Of a DNA stretch of 64,000 bases, positions 7,715 through 15,496 are shown piece by piece. Both the position numbers and the translations under genes were made by a program. The DNA is from Chlamydiia bacterium (GTDB lineage Bacteria > Chlamydiota > Chlamydiia > Chlamydiales > Simkaniaceae): positions 372,001 to 436,000 of the forward strand of contig JAJACH010000001.1 of the NCBI GenBank assembly GCA_022601645.1, read 5' to 3'. The notes under the pieces were generated by a model, which did not search any database, was not told where the DNA came from, and saw nothing but the letters and a program-made list of their open reading frames with translations. Position 1 is the stretch's first letter. Each line of letters opens with the position of its first letter.

Positions 7715-9426
7715 TGAGTTGTGATGGTGGATTTGGTGTAGTTGGAGTGTCCGCTTCACAAGATGTAGATGTGGCATTAGCCGCTTTTGCGCCCCCTTTA
7801 AAAAGTGAATTAGAAAAAAAAGTTGGGGATTTATGCAAGCAGGCTAAAGGAGCCTTTAAAGCGCAGAAACATACTTTCGAACGATATAGAGCTTTAAAAA
7901 AGTTTCTAATAAAATTCCAAGAAGATGGCGTTTTGGATTCACGATTTAAAACTCCTCAAGAATTAGAACAAATGACCAAACAAGCAAAGAGGGAGGCTCT
8001 AAGCTCTCAAGGTGATTTTACAAAAGCGAAGGCTGCTCATCAAGCTGCTGAGGCTTCGTTAAGGTTCGCTAGAAGTCCAGAAGTTCTTCAGGAATTCGAT
8101 TTAAGGACTCCTGTGACTCCTCCCTCTAACGGTACTGCAGTTCGGGCTTTAAGGGAACCTGCTGGACCTCCGCAACCTGCAATATGTGAAAGAGTCTCTC
8201 CTTCAAGGTCTCCTGCGTATCTTGGAGAAGGAGCTTCTGGAGCTGTGTTTCGCTATGAAACAGAAGATGGCACATGGGAAGCGCACAAATGGATGGAGGA
8301 TGTTTCACCAACCGAAGTTTGGGTTGTTGAAACAGGAGCAAAAGGGGTTCTTCCTGGAAGATATTATGATCCAGAAGATTCACCGCCAACAGTTCTAGGA
8401 AGGTTAACACCTTCTCCACCACGTGAAACACATGTATTAGCAACGCCCCTTTGTCCCTATAAACTTAAGCTAGTACCAGAGCATGCGTATCGCACGATCA
8501 TTCGCGTGTTAACACCACTTGTCGGGATTGAAGATGAGACTGGTGCTCAGATTGCTCACATGGATATTAAGCCTACGAACATTGTTGTGAATGAGCATGG
8601 GGAAATTTTCTTGATCGATTGGGGCTTAGCGAAAACACCTGAAGAATTTGAAGCTATGCTCCAAGATTATAGAGCAGGGAGAATAGGAATGATCCCTGGT
8701 AACTACCAGACACTGCCTCCTGAGGCAATAGTTTCAGATCAAGAAATGGAATTTAATAGCTATGATGCGTGGGGCGTAGGTCTTCTCGCCTATCGTATGC
8801 TAACTGGGCAAGCTTTTCCAGGCCTTACTCGAGAACTAGGTGGGCGAGGGATTGGACAAGTCATGCAGACAATTCTTCCCCTTGGAAAAGACGTTAAAAA
8901 TGGTGCGGTAAAAGAGCTACGTCAAATGAGGAGTCTTAGGAAGCAGATACGTGACCAAAGGGTGGCAGCTGCTGATCAGACTCGATCAGAGCGGCGTAGA
9001 ACTCAGGCGGCAACAATTTTAGCGATGAATGAAGCAAGCCTAGCTAAACTGGAAAGGGAATTTCCAGAGAAGTTTCCTAAGGCAAATCTTTTCATTCTGA
9101 ACGTAAGAGCTGCGCGTGCAGATGTGCTTGAGCCTTTGCAGGCGAAAGTAGAGGAACTTCGATCTGCTGGAGGAGCTGAGCTTGCACAAGCGGAAAAAGA
9201 GCTCAGAGAAATGAAGGCGCTTTGTGATGTGATGATTCAAAGTCTTGATCTTGATCCAAAAATGCGTCCGAGTGCAAGAGGTGCGCTTTCGCATCTACCA
9301 CACACCGAGGCAGAGCTTTTAATTCCACGGGATCGTTTAGAAGAATCTGTCACTGCAAGCCCGCTTGCAGCAGCAGCTTCAGGTGAAGGTGGTTCAGGCA
9401 GCCATCCGAGCATGCCTGAGTTATAG
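7714..9426 (+). CDS. K5: kinase with coiled-coil N-terminus and coiled-coil insertion in the C-lobe
   Basis: 570 residues. N-terminal DVDVALAAFAPP (17-28) matches the K3 motif; residues 30-115 are charged and helical. Kinase-like domain: GEGASG (171-176), Lys192, HMDIKPTN (282-289; HRD Arg is Met), IDWG (301-304), LPPEA (334-338), DAWGVGLLAYRMLTG. The domain is then interrupted by about 105 charged, helical residues (398-502) before the closing SLDLDPKMRPS segment (510-520), which in the sister kinases follows much sooner. The C-terminus (530-570) is low-complexity Ala/Gly/Ser. Last gene of the run and convergent with lepB. Substrates unknown; the insertion suggests a docking or oligomerisation module (inference). 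Confidence 0.8.
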   Translation: MSCDGGFGVVGVSASQDVDVALAAFAPPLKSELEKKVGDLCKQAKGAFKAQKHTFERYRALKKFLIKFQEDGVLDSRFKTPQELEQMTKQAKREALSSQGDFTKAKAAHQAAEASLRFARSPEVLQEFDLRTPVTPPSNGTAVRALREPAGPPQPAICERVSPSRSPAYLGEGASGAVFRYETEDGTWEAHKWMEDVSPTEVWVVETGAKGVLPGRYYDPEDSPPTVLGRLTPSPPRETHVLATPLCPYKLKLVPEHAYRTIIRVLTPLVGIEDETGAQIAHMDIKPTNIVVNEHGEIFLIDWGLAKTPEEFEAMLQDYRAGRIGMIPGNYQTLPPEAIVSDQEMEFNSYDAWGVGLLAYRMLTGQAFPGLTRELGGRGIGQVMQTILPLGKDVKNGAVKELRQMRSLRKQIRDQRVAAADQTRSERRRTQAATILAMNEASLAKLEREFPEKFPKANLFILNVRAARADVLEPLQAKVEELRSAGGAELAQAEKELREMKALCDVMIQSLDLDPKMRPSARGALSHLPHTEAELLIPRDRLEESVTASPLAAAASGEGGSGSHPSMPEL

Positions 9427-9428
9427 CC

Positions 9429-9470
9429 TGACCTAGAAAGTTTTAGTAGGGCTTAGACGCCTATAGGTCA
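9429..9470. terminator. Possible hairpin between convergent K5 and lepB
   Basis: TGACCTA (9429-9435) and TAGGTCA (9464-9470) can pair around a 28-base loop. The arms flank and overlap the lepB stop. There is no T-run on either side, so an intrinsic terminator is uncertain. Confidence 0.2.
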
Positions 9471-11275
9471 CACTTTTCGATGTGGGATTTGTATACTCTC
9501 CACAGGATATACGCTAAAATCACTAGCGCCCATACGATGATATTCGATAGGGAAAAGAGATAGCTAGAGGGTTGGTTAAGTGTACCAAGCCTTGGTCCAA
9601 TGGGCCAGAAAATGAGCTTTGGAGAGCCTTTGATGTTGCCCTCAGGAACAAAGCCAAAGTCGCGGCTGTCTGATGAGCCTGCGTAATTATCTCCAAGCGC
9701 TAGGTAGTGTTTTTCGGGAATTTTCATGCCGTATTTTGCAATAAATGTGACATCAAGAGTGCCGTCAGGATTCAAAGGTGGCCCAGTATCTTCAAATGGT
9801 GGGTAGGGGTTGTAATCGGGAGCGGCTTCTTGTTTGATGTATTCTTGGTGGAGGAAAAGCTCGAGGGCTTGGTCTCCATGCTTAAGAATGGGTGCGCCCA
9901 TTAGATAGAGGTTTTTATTACGGAAAAACGCGTAACGGTGAGGCATGACAGGGCTTAAGGGATTGTTGAAGCGGTTGTCAAAGAGCATTCCAAGGTTGTA
10001 GAAAAGCTGAATGCGTTCTTTAGAAAACGTGTAAAGAGGATGGTCTTTTGGAACCTTTGTCATGGTGCTTCCATAGCTTATTTTATAAGCTACGCCGTTT
10101 GAGAATTCGTAAGTACCATTGGGCACGTCTTTAATTGCCGGAGAGTGTTGGGAAAACTTGTAACCGTAGGAAGCGATGTGTCCGTTTTTTACAGTAAAGC
10201 GCCCGGTGTAGAGGTTTTTAAAAAGTTTTTCTAGATGATCATTTGTCAGAGGAAGGAAGGAGTTAAAGTTGCCAAGTGCAGGGAGTTTACGGCCCATGTA
10301 ATCGGTGACTAGGTGGGCGCCTTTTGTATTTGCGTGGTGGGCAATGTGGAGGTACATGGGCGCTTTCGGAGCAGTTTTATCCCCTGAAAGCATTAGGTAT
10401 TCATGGGTATTTAGAAGGCGGGTGACGCCGTAATTTCTAAAGCCCCACAGGTTGTAGTATTCGCGAATAAAGGGAAGGAGCATTTTTGAGGTAACGCGGT
10501 TTGTGGGAGTAGTGGAGAGTTTGCAGGCGGGGACGTTCATTTGGTAGGAGATAGCTTTTTGGTAGATGCCGTCCTTCGGCGCGCCGGGTGTCTGCATTTG
10601 TCCATCAAGTCTGATGTAGGGGATATGGTCGATATGGAGTTCATCTGGGCGTTGGAGTTCTGGGGTGATATCGCGGTTATATTTATCGATGCCGTAGATA
10701 CGCCCGCCATAGAAGTAGAGAGTATCCCCAGGTTTTCCCATGCATCGTTTGACGTATTGTTTGTAGCCGGGGAAGAGGTAGAAATAGTAGGTGAAATTGT
10801 CGGGGATAGGGAGTCCTTTCCCGGTAAAGACGATAATACTGCCGCGTTTTACAGCTTGTTCGTTAAAAACGAAGTGTTCACGCGTTAAAGGGATGTTCAG
10901 TCCAAATGTTGTTTTGGAGACGAGGAGGCGGTCGTGTTCTTCGATCGTATTACGCATCGATCCGGTGGGGACTTCAAAAAGCTCAAACCACATTTGCCGT
11001 ACGATGATTGCTACGACAAGTGCGACAACTAAAGAAAGAATCGTGTCCCGAAAGTAGTAAAAAGGTGGGCGTTTAAGATGTTCTTTGGTTAAAACAAGGA
11101 GGTTATCTGAAGTTTCTTTTGCAAGTGCAGCATCATTTTCTTCTAGTGCTTTTCGAAGGGCGAGGATTTGGTCTTTGATGGTTTGGTCGATTTCAGGGGT
11201 AAGTCGTTTTCTATAACGGCGGAATTTACGTGTGACACTAAAGAGGATTTTTTTCGCACGTCTGATCTTAAACAT
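9461..11275 (-). CDS. lepB: Signal peptidase I, long chlamydial type
   Basis: Cleaves signal peptides from exported preproteins at the outer face of the inner membrane. 604 residues, about twice the usual bacterial length, as known for chlamydial LepB. A membrane segment at about 79-97 precedes box B with Ser106 (VPTGSM), and Lys176 lies in YVKRCMGKPGD (box D), giving the Ser/Lys dyad. Box E, GDNYAGSSDSRDFGFVP, comes only near residue 540 because roughly 300 residues are inserted between boxes D and E. A C-terminal hydrophobic segment (about 575-594) follows. The start is a leaderless-looking ATG 6 bases after an extended -10 element. Function is secure; the role of the insertion is unknown. 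Confidence 0.96.
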   Translation of the reverse strand: MFKIRRAKKILFSVTRKFRRYRKRLTPEIDQTIKDQILALRKALEENDAALAKETSDNLLVLTKEHLKRPPFYYFRDTILSLVVALVVAIIVRQMWFELFEVPTGSMRNTIEEHDRLLVSKTTFGLNIPLTREHFVFNEQAVKRGSIIVFTGKGLPIPDNFTYYFYLFPGYKQYVKRCMGKPGDTLYFYGGRIYGIDKYNRDITPELQRPDELHIDHIPYIRLDGQMQTPGAPKDGIYQKAISYQMNVPACKLSTTPTNRVTSKMLLPFIREYYNLWGFRNYGVTRLLNTHEYLMLSGDKTAPKAPMYLHIAHHANTKGAHLVTDYMGRKLPALGNFNSFLPLTNDHLEKLFKNLYTGRFTVKNGHIASYGYKFSQHSPAIKDVPNGTYEFSNGVAYKISYGSTMTKVPKDHPLYTFSKERIQLFYNLGMLFDNRFNNPLSPVMPHRYAFFRNKNLYLMGAPILKHGDQALELFLHQEYIKQEAAPDYNPYPPFEDTGPPLNPDGTLDVTFIAKYGMKIPEKHYLALGDNYAGSSDSRDFGFVPEGNIKGSPKLIFWPIGPRLGTLNQPSSYLFSLSNIIVWALVILAYILWRVYKSHIEKCDL

Positions 11276-11281
11276 GCGGAT

Positions 11282-11287
11282 ACTGTA
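11282..11287 (-). promoter_or_regulatory. Extended -10 element directly before lepB
   Basis: On the minus strand TGATACAGT (TG-n-TACAGT) ends 6 bases before the lepB ATG, and no Shine-Dalgarno sequence lies between. A transcript from here would start at or next to the ATG. The -35 match is weak. The rest of the 185-base gap (11276-11460) is AT-rich with no other gene. Confidence 0.35.
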
Positions 11288-11460
11288 TCACTAAATTGGT
11301 TTTTAATATACACAAAAAGAATGTGGGAAACCTGTTCATGGGTTGTTCGTAGGTTGTTGATAACTTGCAACTAGCTTTGTCTAAGTTGTTTGTATTTAAC
11401 CAGCTTATAATAAGTTACTTAAAGCTCTTAATAAACTGTTAATGAAAGGGGTTTAGTGCC

Positions 11461-12423
11461 TTATTGAGAGGGGGATAGCTGGTTGTTCACAACTGGTTGA
11501 TAAGTTTCAGCATAAGCACCTGGATAGGATTTTGGGCTAATGATGAAGGTGTATGCGCGTTCGCGCTTTAGTTGATCAAAGTCGAAGTTAATTTGAGATA
11601 ATGTTCCGGTTGTCAAGGTGTGTGGTAACGTGGTGTGTTCGCCTGTTTTGGCGTCAACGGCAATCAGGTCAAACTCTTTGAAATAGCTTGGTGTTTTAAA
11701 GAGGAGGTAACAGTTATTTGGGGAAAGGCGAACATTACCGATGATTTGTAGACTTTGACGTGGGAGGATTTCGTAAGGAGAAATCATCTCTTTTCCAGAG
11801 TCGATCGCGCGTAGTTTATAGGTATAGCTTGGATCGTTGATTTCAAGCCAGTAGGGAAAGGGGAAGTTGTCTGCAAAGTAAAGGGTGAGGTTTTGGCTTG
11901 ATAGGGGGCTGTCGTCTTTTGGCCAGGTCGCAATAAACGCTTCCATGTGTTTGCGTTTGGCTTTTTTTCCTTCAAAGACGTAAGGAGGATTCCATAGTTT
12001 ACGGCCGTCAAAGTCACCAAGTGTCGGAGGGGGGCCTATTCTTCTCCGTCCTTTCCAGGTCTCTAAGCTCAGCGCCATGAGGTTTGAAAGAAAAGGGGTT
12101 GGGGTAAAAAAGGCTTTTTTTGAAAAGGAGTAGCCTTCCAAAATGCGGCCCGAGTCAAGGTCGATTTCATACATGTTCCATGAGCTGCTATTCATGCCTC
12201 CTGAGGCGACCCAGGCTTTGAAATCTTTGGGCTTTTTATATGAAGGAAGGGAGATCTCTTCGATCGTGAGGGTATGTTCGTCTTTTGTATGGAGATGGAA
12301 GAGGGTGCACATCTTGTCCTTTTCAAAGACGATATAGTCACCTGCATTACCCGCGACAAACTGCTCTTTCACAGAAAGACCAAAGCAAAGGAGGGGAGTA
12401 AGAAAGAATAGAGCCCACTTCAT
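11461..12423 (-). CDS. Exported protein of unknown function
   Basis: 320 residues with a short cleavable-type signal peptide (MKWALFFLTPLLCFGLS) and then a soluble, beta-rich sequence with many aromatic residues and no later membrane segment. No family is recognised. Phrases such as NVRLSPNNCYLLFKTPSYFKEFDLIAVD resemble the blades of WD40/TolB-like propellers, in which residues around a conserved Asp link strands, but this is only a resemblance. It follows the CDF transporter gene by 21 bases on the same strand, so the two are likely co-transcribed; a 185-base gap separates it from lepB. Confidence 0.65.
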   Translation of the reverse strand: MKWALFFLTPLLCFGLSVKEQFVAGNAGDYIVFEKDKMCTLFHLHTKDEHTLTIEEISLPSYKKPKDFKAWVASGGMNSSSWNMYEIDLDSGRILEGYSFSKKAFFTPTPFLSNLMALSLETWKGRRRIGPPPTLGDFDGRKLWNPPYVFEGKKAKRKHMEAFIATWPKDDSPLSSQNLTLYFADNFPFPYWLEINDPSYTYKLRAIDSGKEMISPYEILPRQSLQIIGNVRLSPNNCYLLFKTPSYFKEFDLIAVDAKTGEHTTLPHTLTTGTLSQINFDFDQLKRERAYTFIISPKSYPGAYAETYQPVVNNQLSPSQ

Positions 12424-12444
12424 GGTGAGAGAGTATAGCGGATA

Positions 12445-13299
12445 TTAGGGTGAAATTTCAAGGGTTGAATGAGTGATGCTAAATTTCTTTTTAAGAAGCT
12501 CTCGAATGGTGATCTTCTCAACTGAGCCGCAAATTTGTGCTGTGAGGGAAATTTCTTTTGGCGAGATATTCCACACGTGAAGGTCACAGACTTCTTTAAC
12601 GCCATCTAGATCTTCTAGCGCTTTTGTGATTTCAGATGGATTCACTGAGCCAGGAGCGGCCTCTAAGAAGATCAGGACACTTGTTTTGATCACTTTCCAA
12701 GAGGTGATGAGGATAAGAGCGGAAATGATGAGGGTGATGATTGGATCTAAGATGTTCCAGCCGGTGAAGTAGATGATTAAACCACTTAGAAGAACCCCGA
12801 TGCTTGCTAAGAGATCTCCGATCACATGCAGATAGGCGGCTTTTACATTGAGGTCATGGTCATGCTCATGGGTGTGTAAAACACGCATCATAGAAAAATT
12901 CGCAATAAGACCAATTCCTGCGATAATAAAGACCACTCCGCCGCTGACGTGTTCTGGGTGAATCATGCGTGTGATGGCTTCATACACTAAAACGGCCACA
13001 AGGCCCCATAGAGTTAGGGCGTTTCCTAGAGCGCCAAGGACTTCTGCACGACCATACCCAAAGGTGAGTTTTGCAGTACTTGGACGCATTGAGATTTTAA
13101 GCACGGTAAGGCTTATGATAAAAGCGCCGACATCTGTAAGCATATGGAGGGCATCTGAAATCAATGCGAGCGAGTGTGCTAAGATCCCCCCGATTAATTC
13201 TACGAGCATAAATCCAATTGCGATGAAGATCGCAACTTTTAGTTTGCTTGAACGTTCACTCTCTTCGCTAAATGTCTTGAGATCAAAGTTACAACCCAT
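12445..13299 (-). CDS. Cation diffusion facilitator (zinc/metal efflux transporter)
   Basis: 284 residues; CDF family proton-coupled divalent metal exporter of the inner membrane. Six hydrophobic helices are seen. The metal site residues are His52 and Asp56 in SDALHMLTD (helix 2) and His158 and Asp162 in HVIGD (helix 5). This HD-HD set is the one associated with Zn(II)-preferring CDF proteins. A histidine-rich loop HTHEHDHD (142-149) lies between helices 4 and 5, as in ZitB and eukaryotic ZnT proteins. The cytosolic C-terminal domain (about 205-284) is present. Likely co-transcribed with the exported protein downstream. No metal-responsive operator was recognised upstream. Confidence 0.92.
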   Translation of the reverse strand: MGCNFDLKTFSEESERSSKLKVAIFIAIGFMLVELIGGILAHSLALISDALHMLTDVGAFIISLTVLKISMRPSTAKLTFGYGRAEVLGALGNALTLWGLVAVLVYEAITRMIHPEHVSGGVVFIIAGIGLIANFSMMRVLHTHEHDHDLNVKAAYLHVIGDLLASIGVLLSGLIIYFTGWNILDPIITLIISALILITSWKVIKTSVLIFLEAAPGSVNPSEITKALEDLDGVKEVCDLHVWNISPKEISLTAQICGSVEKITIRELLKKKFSITHSTLEISP

Positions 13300-13342
13300 A
13301 TACTCTTTTCCATACTTGGTTGCTTAATTTAAGGAAAGGTCC

Positions 13343-13675
13343 ATGGCGAGGCTATTATTTTTTGTGGGTTTGTTAATCACTTGTACAGTCTGTGCGTCCA
13401 CGTGGCAAACAGAAGTCAAGGGGATTAATACTTCGATCAAAAAGCTCACGGATCTTCGAAACTTAGAGCTTGCAAAAGCGGCTCGGTATCAAGATCAGGG
13501 AGATCGTTTGCAGTTTAATTCTAACAACTTGGTTGATGCTAGGCGTTACTGGGATCAAGCAGAGGTATCAAGAGAAATTGCAGCGCGCTACCAAGAAGAA
13601 ATCGACAAATTGGAACTTAAGAAAAATGAAATCCTCAAACAGCACGGAGCCTTAGATGGAAGCGCTGCTCACTGA
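13343..13675 (+). CDS. Small exported coiled-coil protein
   Basis: 110 residues: a signal peptide (about 1-18, cleavage near TVCAS) and then one continuous charged helix with heptad spacing (about 20-103). No family is recognised. A good ribosome site, AAGGAAAGG, precedes the ATG. Its last 20 bases overlap the start of pncB in another frame, so the two are tightly coupled. It probably acts in the periplasm; a link with NAD salvage is suggested only by position. Confidence 0.7.
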   Translation: MARLLFFVGLLITCTVCASTWQTEVKGINTSIKKLTDLRNLELAKAARYQDQGDRLQFNSNNLVDARRYWDQAEVSREIAARYQEEIDKLELKKNEILKQHGALDGSAAH

Positions 13676-14954
13676 TCTTTATGAATTGACAATGGCGTAT
13701 GGCTATTGGAAAAGTGGTATGCAAAATTTTGATGCGGCTTTTCACCTGTTTTATCGATCGAACCCTTTCAACGGGGAATATGCGATTGCTGCAGGACTTG
13801 ATACGGTCATTAAGTGGCTTGATCGGTTCCATTTTAGCGATTCTGACCTAGATTATTTAGAAGAACTTGATTTATTTGAAATTGACTTTATTGACTACCT
13901 CTCCAAACTCAAATTTTCGTGTGATATTGATGCATGCCATGAAGGGACCTATGTTTTTCCCTATCAGCCTTTAGTCCGTGTCAAGGGGCCAATTTTACAA
14001 GCACAATTGATTGAAAGTGCGCTCTTAAATGCGGTGAACTTTCAAACGCTCATTGCGACCAAAGCCTCTCATGTTTGCAAAGCAGCTCAGGGGGATGAGG
14101 TTGTCGAATTTGGGCTTAGACGTGCTCAAGGTTTTGATGGTGCGCTTTCAGCTGCTCGCGCCGCCTTTATTGGCGGCTGCCAGTCGACATCAAATACGTT
14201 AGCGGGGAAAAAATTTGGCATTCCTGTTAGCGGTACACACGCTCATAGCTGGGTCATGGCGTTTGACCAAGAAGAAAAAGCTTTCGAAGAATATGCGAAG
14301 GCATTTCCGCATAACTCGATCTATCTAGTGGATACGTATGACACGCTGCGCGGAGTCAAACGCGCGATCGAGGTGGGAAAGCGAACGGGTGCTATGCAAG
14401 GGATTCGGCTCGACTCAGGAGACATTGCAGAGCTAAGTGTCAAGGCAAGGCGAATGCTTGATGAGGCTGGTTTTAAAGATGCCAAAATTGTCGCAAGTAA
14501 TGAGCTTGATGATGTGAAGATACGAGAGTTTAAAGAAAAAGGCGCAAAGGTTGATGTGTGGGGCGTTGGCACTCACTTAGTGACAGCCAAGGATCAACCG
14601 GCTCTTGATGGTGTTTACAAGCTTGGTGCGATAAAAAAGCCTGGCGGAGACTGGAACTATCGAATAAAAGCAACGAAGGGAACCACTCCAGGCATTCTCC
14701 AGGTAAAACGACTTGATGACCGCGATATTATTTTTGACGAAATGAGCGGGTTTTACTCGGACGGAGGAGAAGATCTTTTGGTGCCGATCATGCGAAATGG
14801 GCGCTTAGTTTACACAAGCCCTTCTCTACAAACGATTCAAAAGCGAACAAGGCAGCAAGCTTTGCAAATTAAGTTTCCTCATTATGTTGAGTTAGAAGAT
14901 ACGTTAAGTGAATTGAAGGAAGAGCTTCTCCATGAAAGCCTTAATCATCGTTGA
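13656..14954 (+). CDS. pncB: Nicotinate phosphoribosyltransferase
   Basis: Makes nicotinate mononucleotide from nicotinic acid and PRPP, the entry step of Preiss-Handler NAD salvage. 432 residues. The N-terminal TDLYELTMAYGYW is the hallmark of the family. EFGLRRAQG (151-159) and SGTHAHSW (192-199, with the His expected to be phosphorylated by ATP) belong to the active site, as do LDSGD (near 254) and GVGTHLVTA further on. Length and N-terminus fit the TIGR01513-type branch better than the E. coli type. It overlaps the preceding small gene by 20 bases and pncA by 23, forming one operon with the nicotinamidase that supplies its substrate. Confidence 0.95.
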   Translation: MEALLTDLYELTMAYGYWKSGMQNFDAAFHLFYRSNPFNGEYAIAAGLDTVIKWLDRFHFSDSDLDYLEELDLFEIDFIDYLSKLKFSCDIDACHEGTYVFPYQPLVRVKGPILQAQLIESALLNAVNFQTLIATKASHVCKAAQGDEVVEFGLRRAQGFDGALSAARAAFIGGCQSTSNTLAGKKFGIPVSGTHAHSWVMAFDQEEKAFEEYAKAFPHNSIYLVDTYDTLRGVKRAIEVGKRTGAMQGIRLDSGDIAELSVKARRMLDEAGFKDAKIVASNELDDVKIREFKEKGAKVDVWGVGTHLVTAKDQPALDGVYKLGAIKKPGGDWNYRIKATKGTTPGILQVKRLDDRDIIFDEMSGFYSDGGEDLLVPIMRNGRLVYTSPSLQTIQKRTRQQALQIKFPHYVELEDTLSELKEELLHESLNHR

Positions 14955-15441
14955 TGTGCAAAACGATTTTCTAAATGAGGGGTCACTTGCTATTGAAGGT
15001 GGCGATGAAATCATCCCTTTTATCAATTCCATCTTAGGTGAATATGAGCTGGTTTTAGCTTCACAAGATTGGCATCCAAGTGATCACTTTAGCTTCAAAG
15101 CGCGTTGGCCAGAGCATTGTATTAAGGATACAGAAGGAGCAGAACTCAGTTCTGAGCTAGACTTAGAGGAAATTCAAAAAATATTTAAGAAGGGGGAGGA
15201 TAAAGACGTAGAAGCCTACAGCGCTTTTGACTCAAAACTTGGCGACTATCTCTTAAGTCATCAAGTTGATGAAATCCATTTGGTGGGGCTTGCCACAGAT
15301 TTTTGCGTGAAAGCGACCGCGATCGATGGCTTAAAAAATGGTTTAAGGGTCGCTGTCTATAGGAGGGGAGTCCGAGCTGTGGGGGATAATGGGAAAGCAT
15401 TAAAAGATTTAGAAAAAGCTGGAATTAAAATAATTTATTAG
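14932..15441 (+). CDS. pncA: Nicotinamidase
   Basis: Hydrolyses nicotinamide to nicotinic acid, feeding PncB. 169 residues, isochorismatase-like fold. The catalytic triad is visible: Asp8 (VDVQNDF), Lys87 (FKKGED) and Cys125 (ATDFCV). Asp46, His48 and His52 in DWHPSDHFSF form the metal site. The cis-peptide region GLATDFC is typical. It overlaps pncB by 23 bases. Together the pair lets the cell use host nicotinamide or nicotinate for NAD. The name pncA is a standard symbol; identity is secure from motifs. Confidence 0.95.
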   Translation: MKALIIVDVQNDFLNEGSLAIEGGDEIIPFINSILGEYELVLASQDWHPSDHFSFKARWPEHCIKDTEGAELSSELDLEEIQKIFKKGEDKDVEAYSAFDSKLGDYLLSHQVDEIHLVGLATDFCVKATAIDGLKNGLRVAVYRRGVRAVGDNGKALKDLEKAGIKIIY

Positions 15442-15442
15442 C

Positions 15443-15470
15443 TTGATCTCTCAATGTAGTTTCATAGATA
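15443..15470 (+). promoter_or_regulatory. Candidate sigma-70 promoter of the Inc-like gene
   Basis: TTGATC (15443-15448) and TAGATA (15465-15470) are separated by 16 bases. They lie just after the pncA stop and about 26 bases before the next ATG, which has a strong AGAGGAGG ribosome site. Confidence 0.4.
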
Positions 15471-15496
15471 ATGCGTTCTAATTAAGAGGAGGTGGT

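Noticed and set aside
2228-9426. Kinase array considered as an anti-phage defence island or prophage cargo
   Set aside because: No integrase, restriction, toxin-antitoxin or phage genes nearby, and flanking genes (ileS, lepB) are core chlamydial genes.
9707-11057. Plus-strand open frames opposite lepB (9707-9904, 10541-10888, 10791-11057)
   Set aside because: They lie antisense to the well-conserved LepB frame, have no ribosome sites, and show no recognisable domains.
11340-11420. TTATCAACA-like sequences (minus strand) resembling DnaA boxes, possible replication origin
   Set aside because: Only one imperfect box, no cluster, no AT-rich unwinding region next to it, and no origin-type neighbours such as dnaA, dnaN or hemB.
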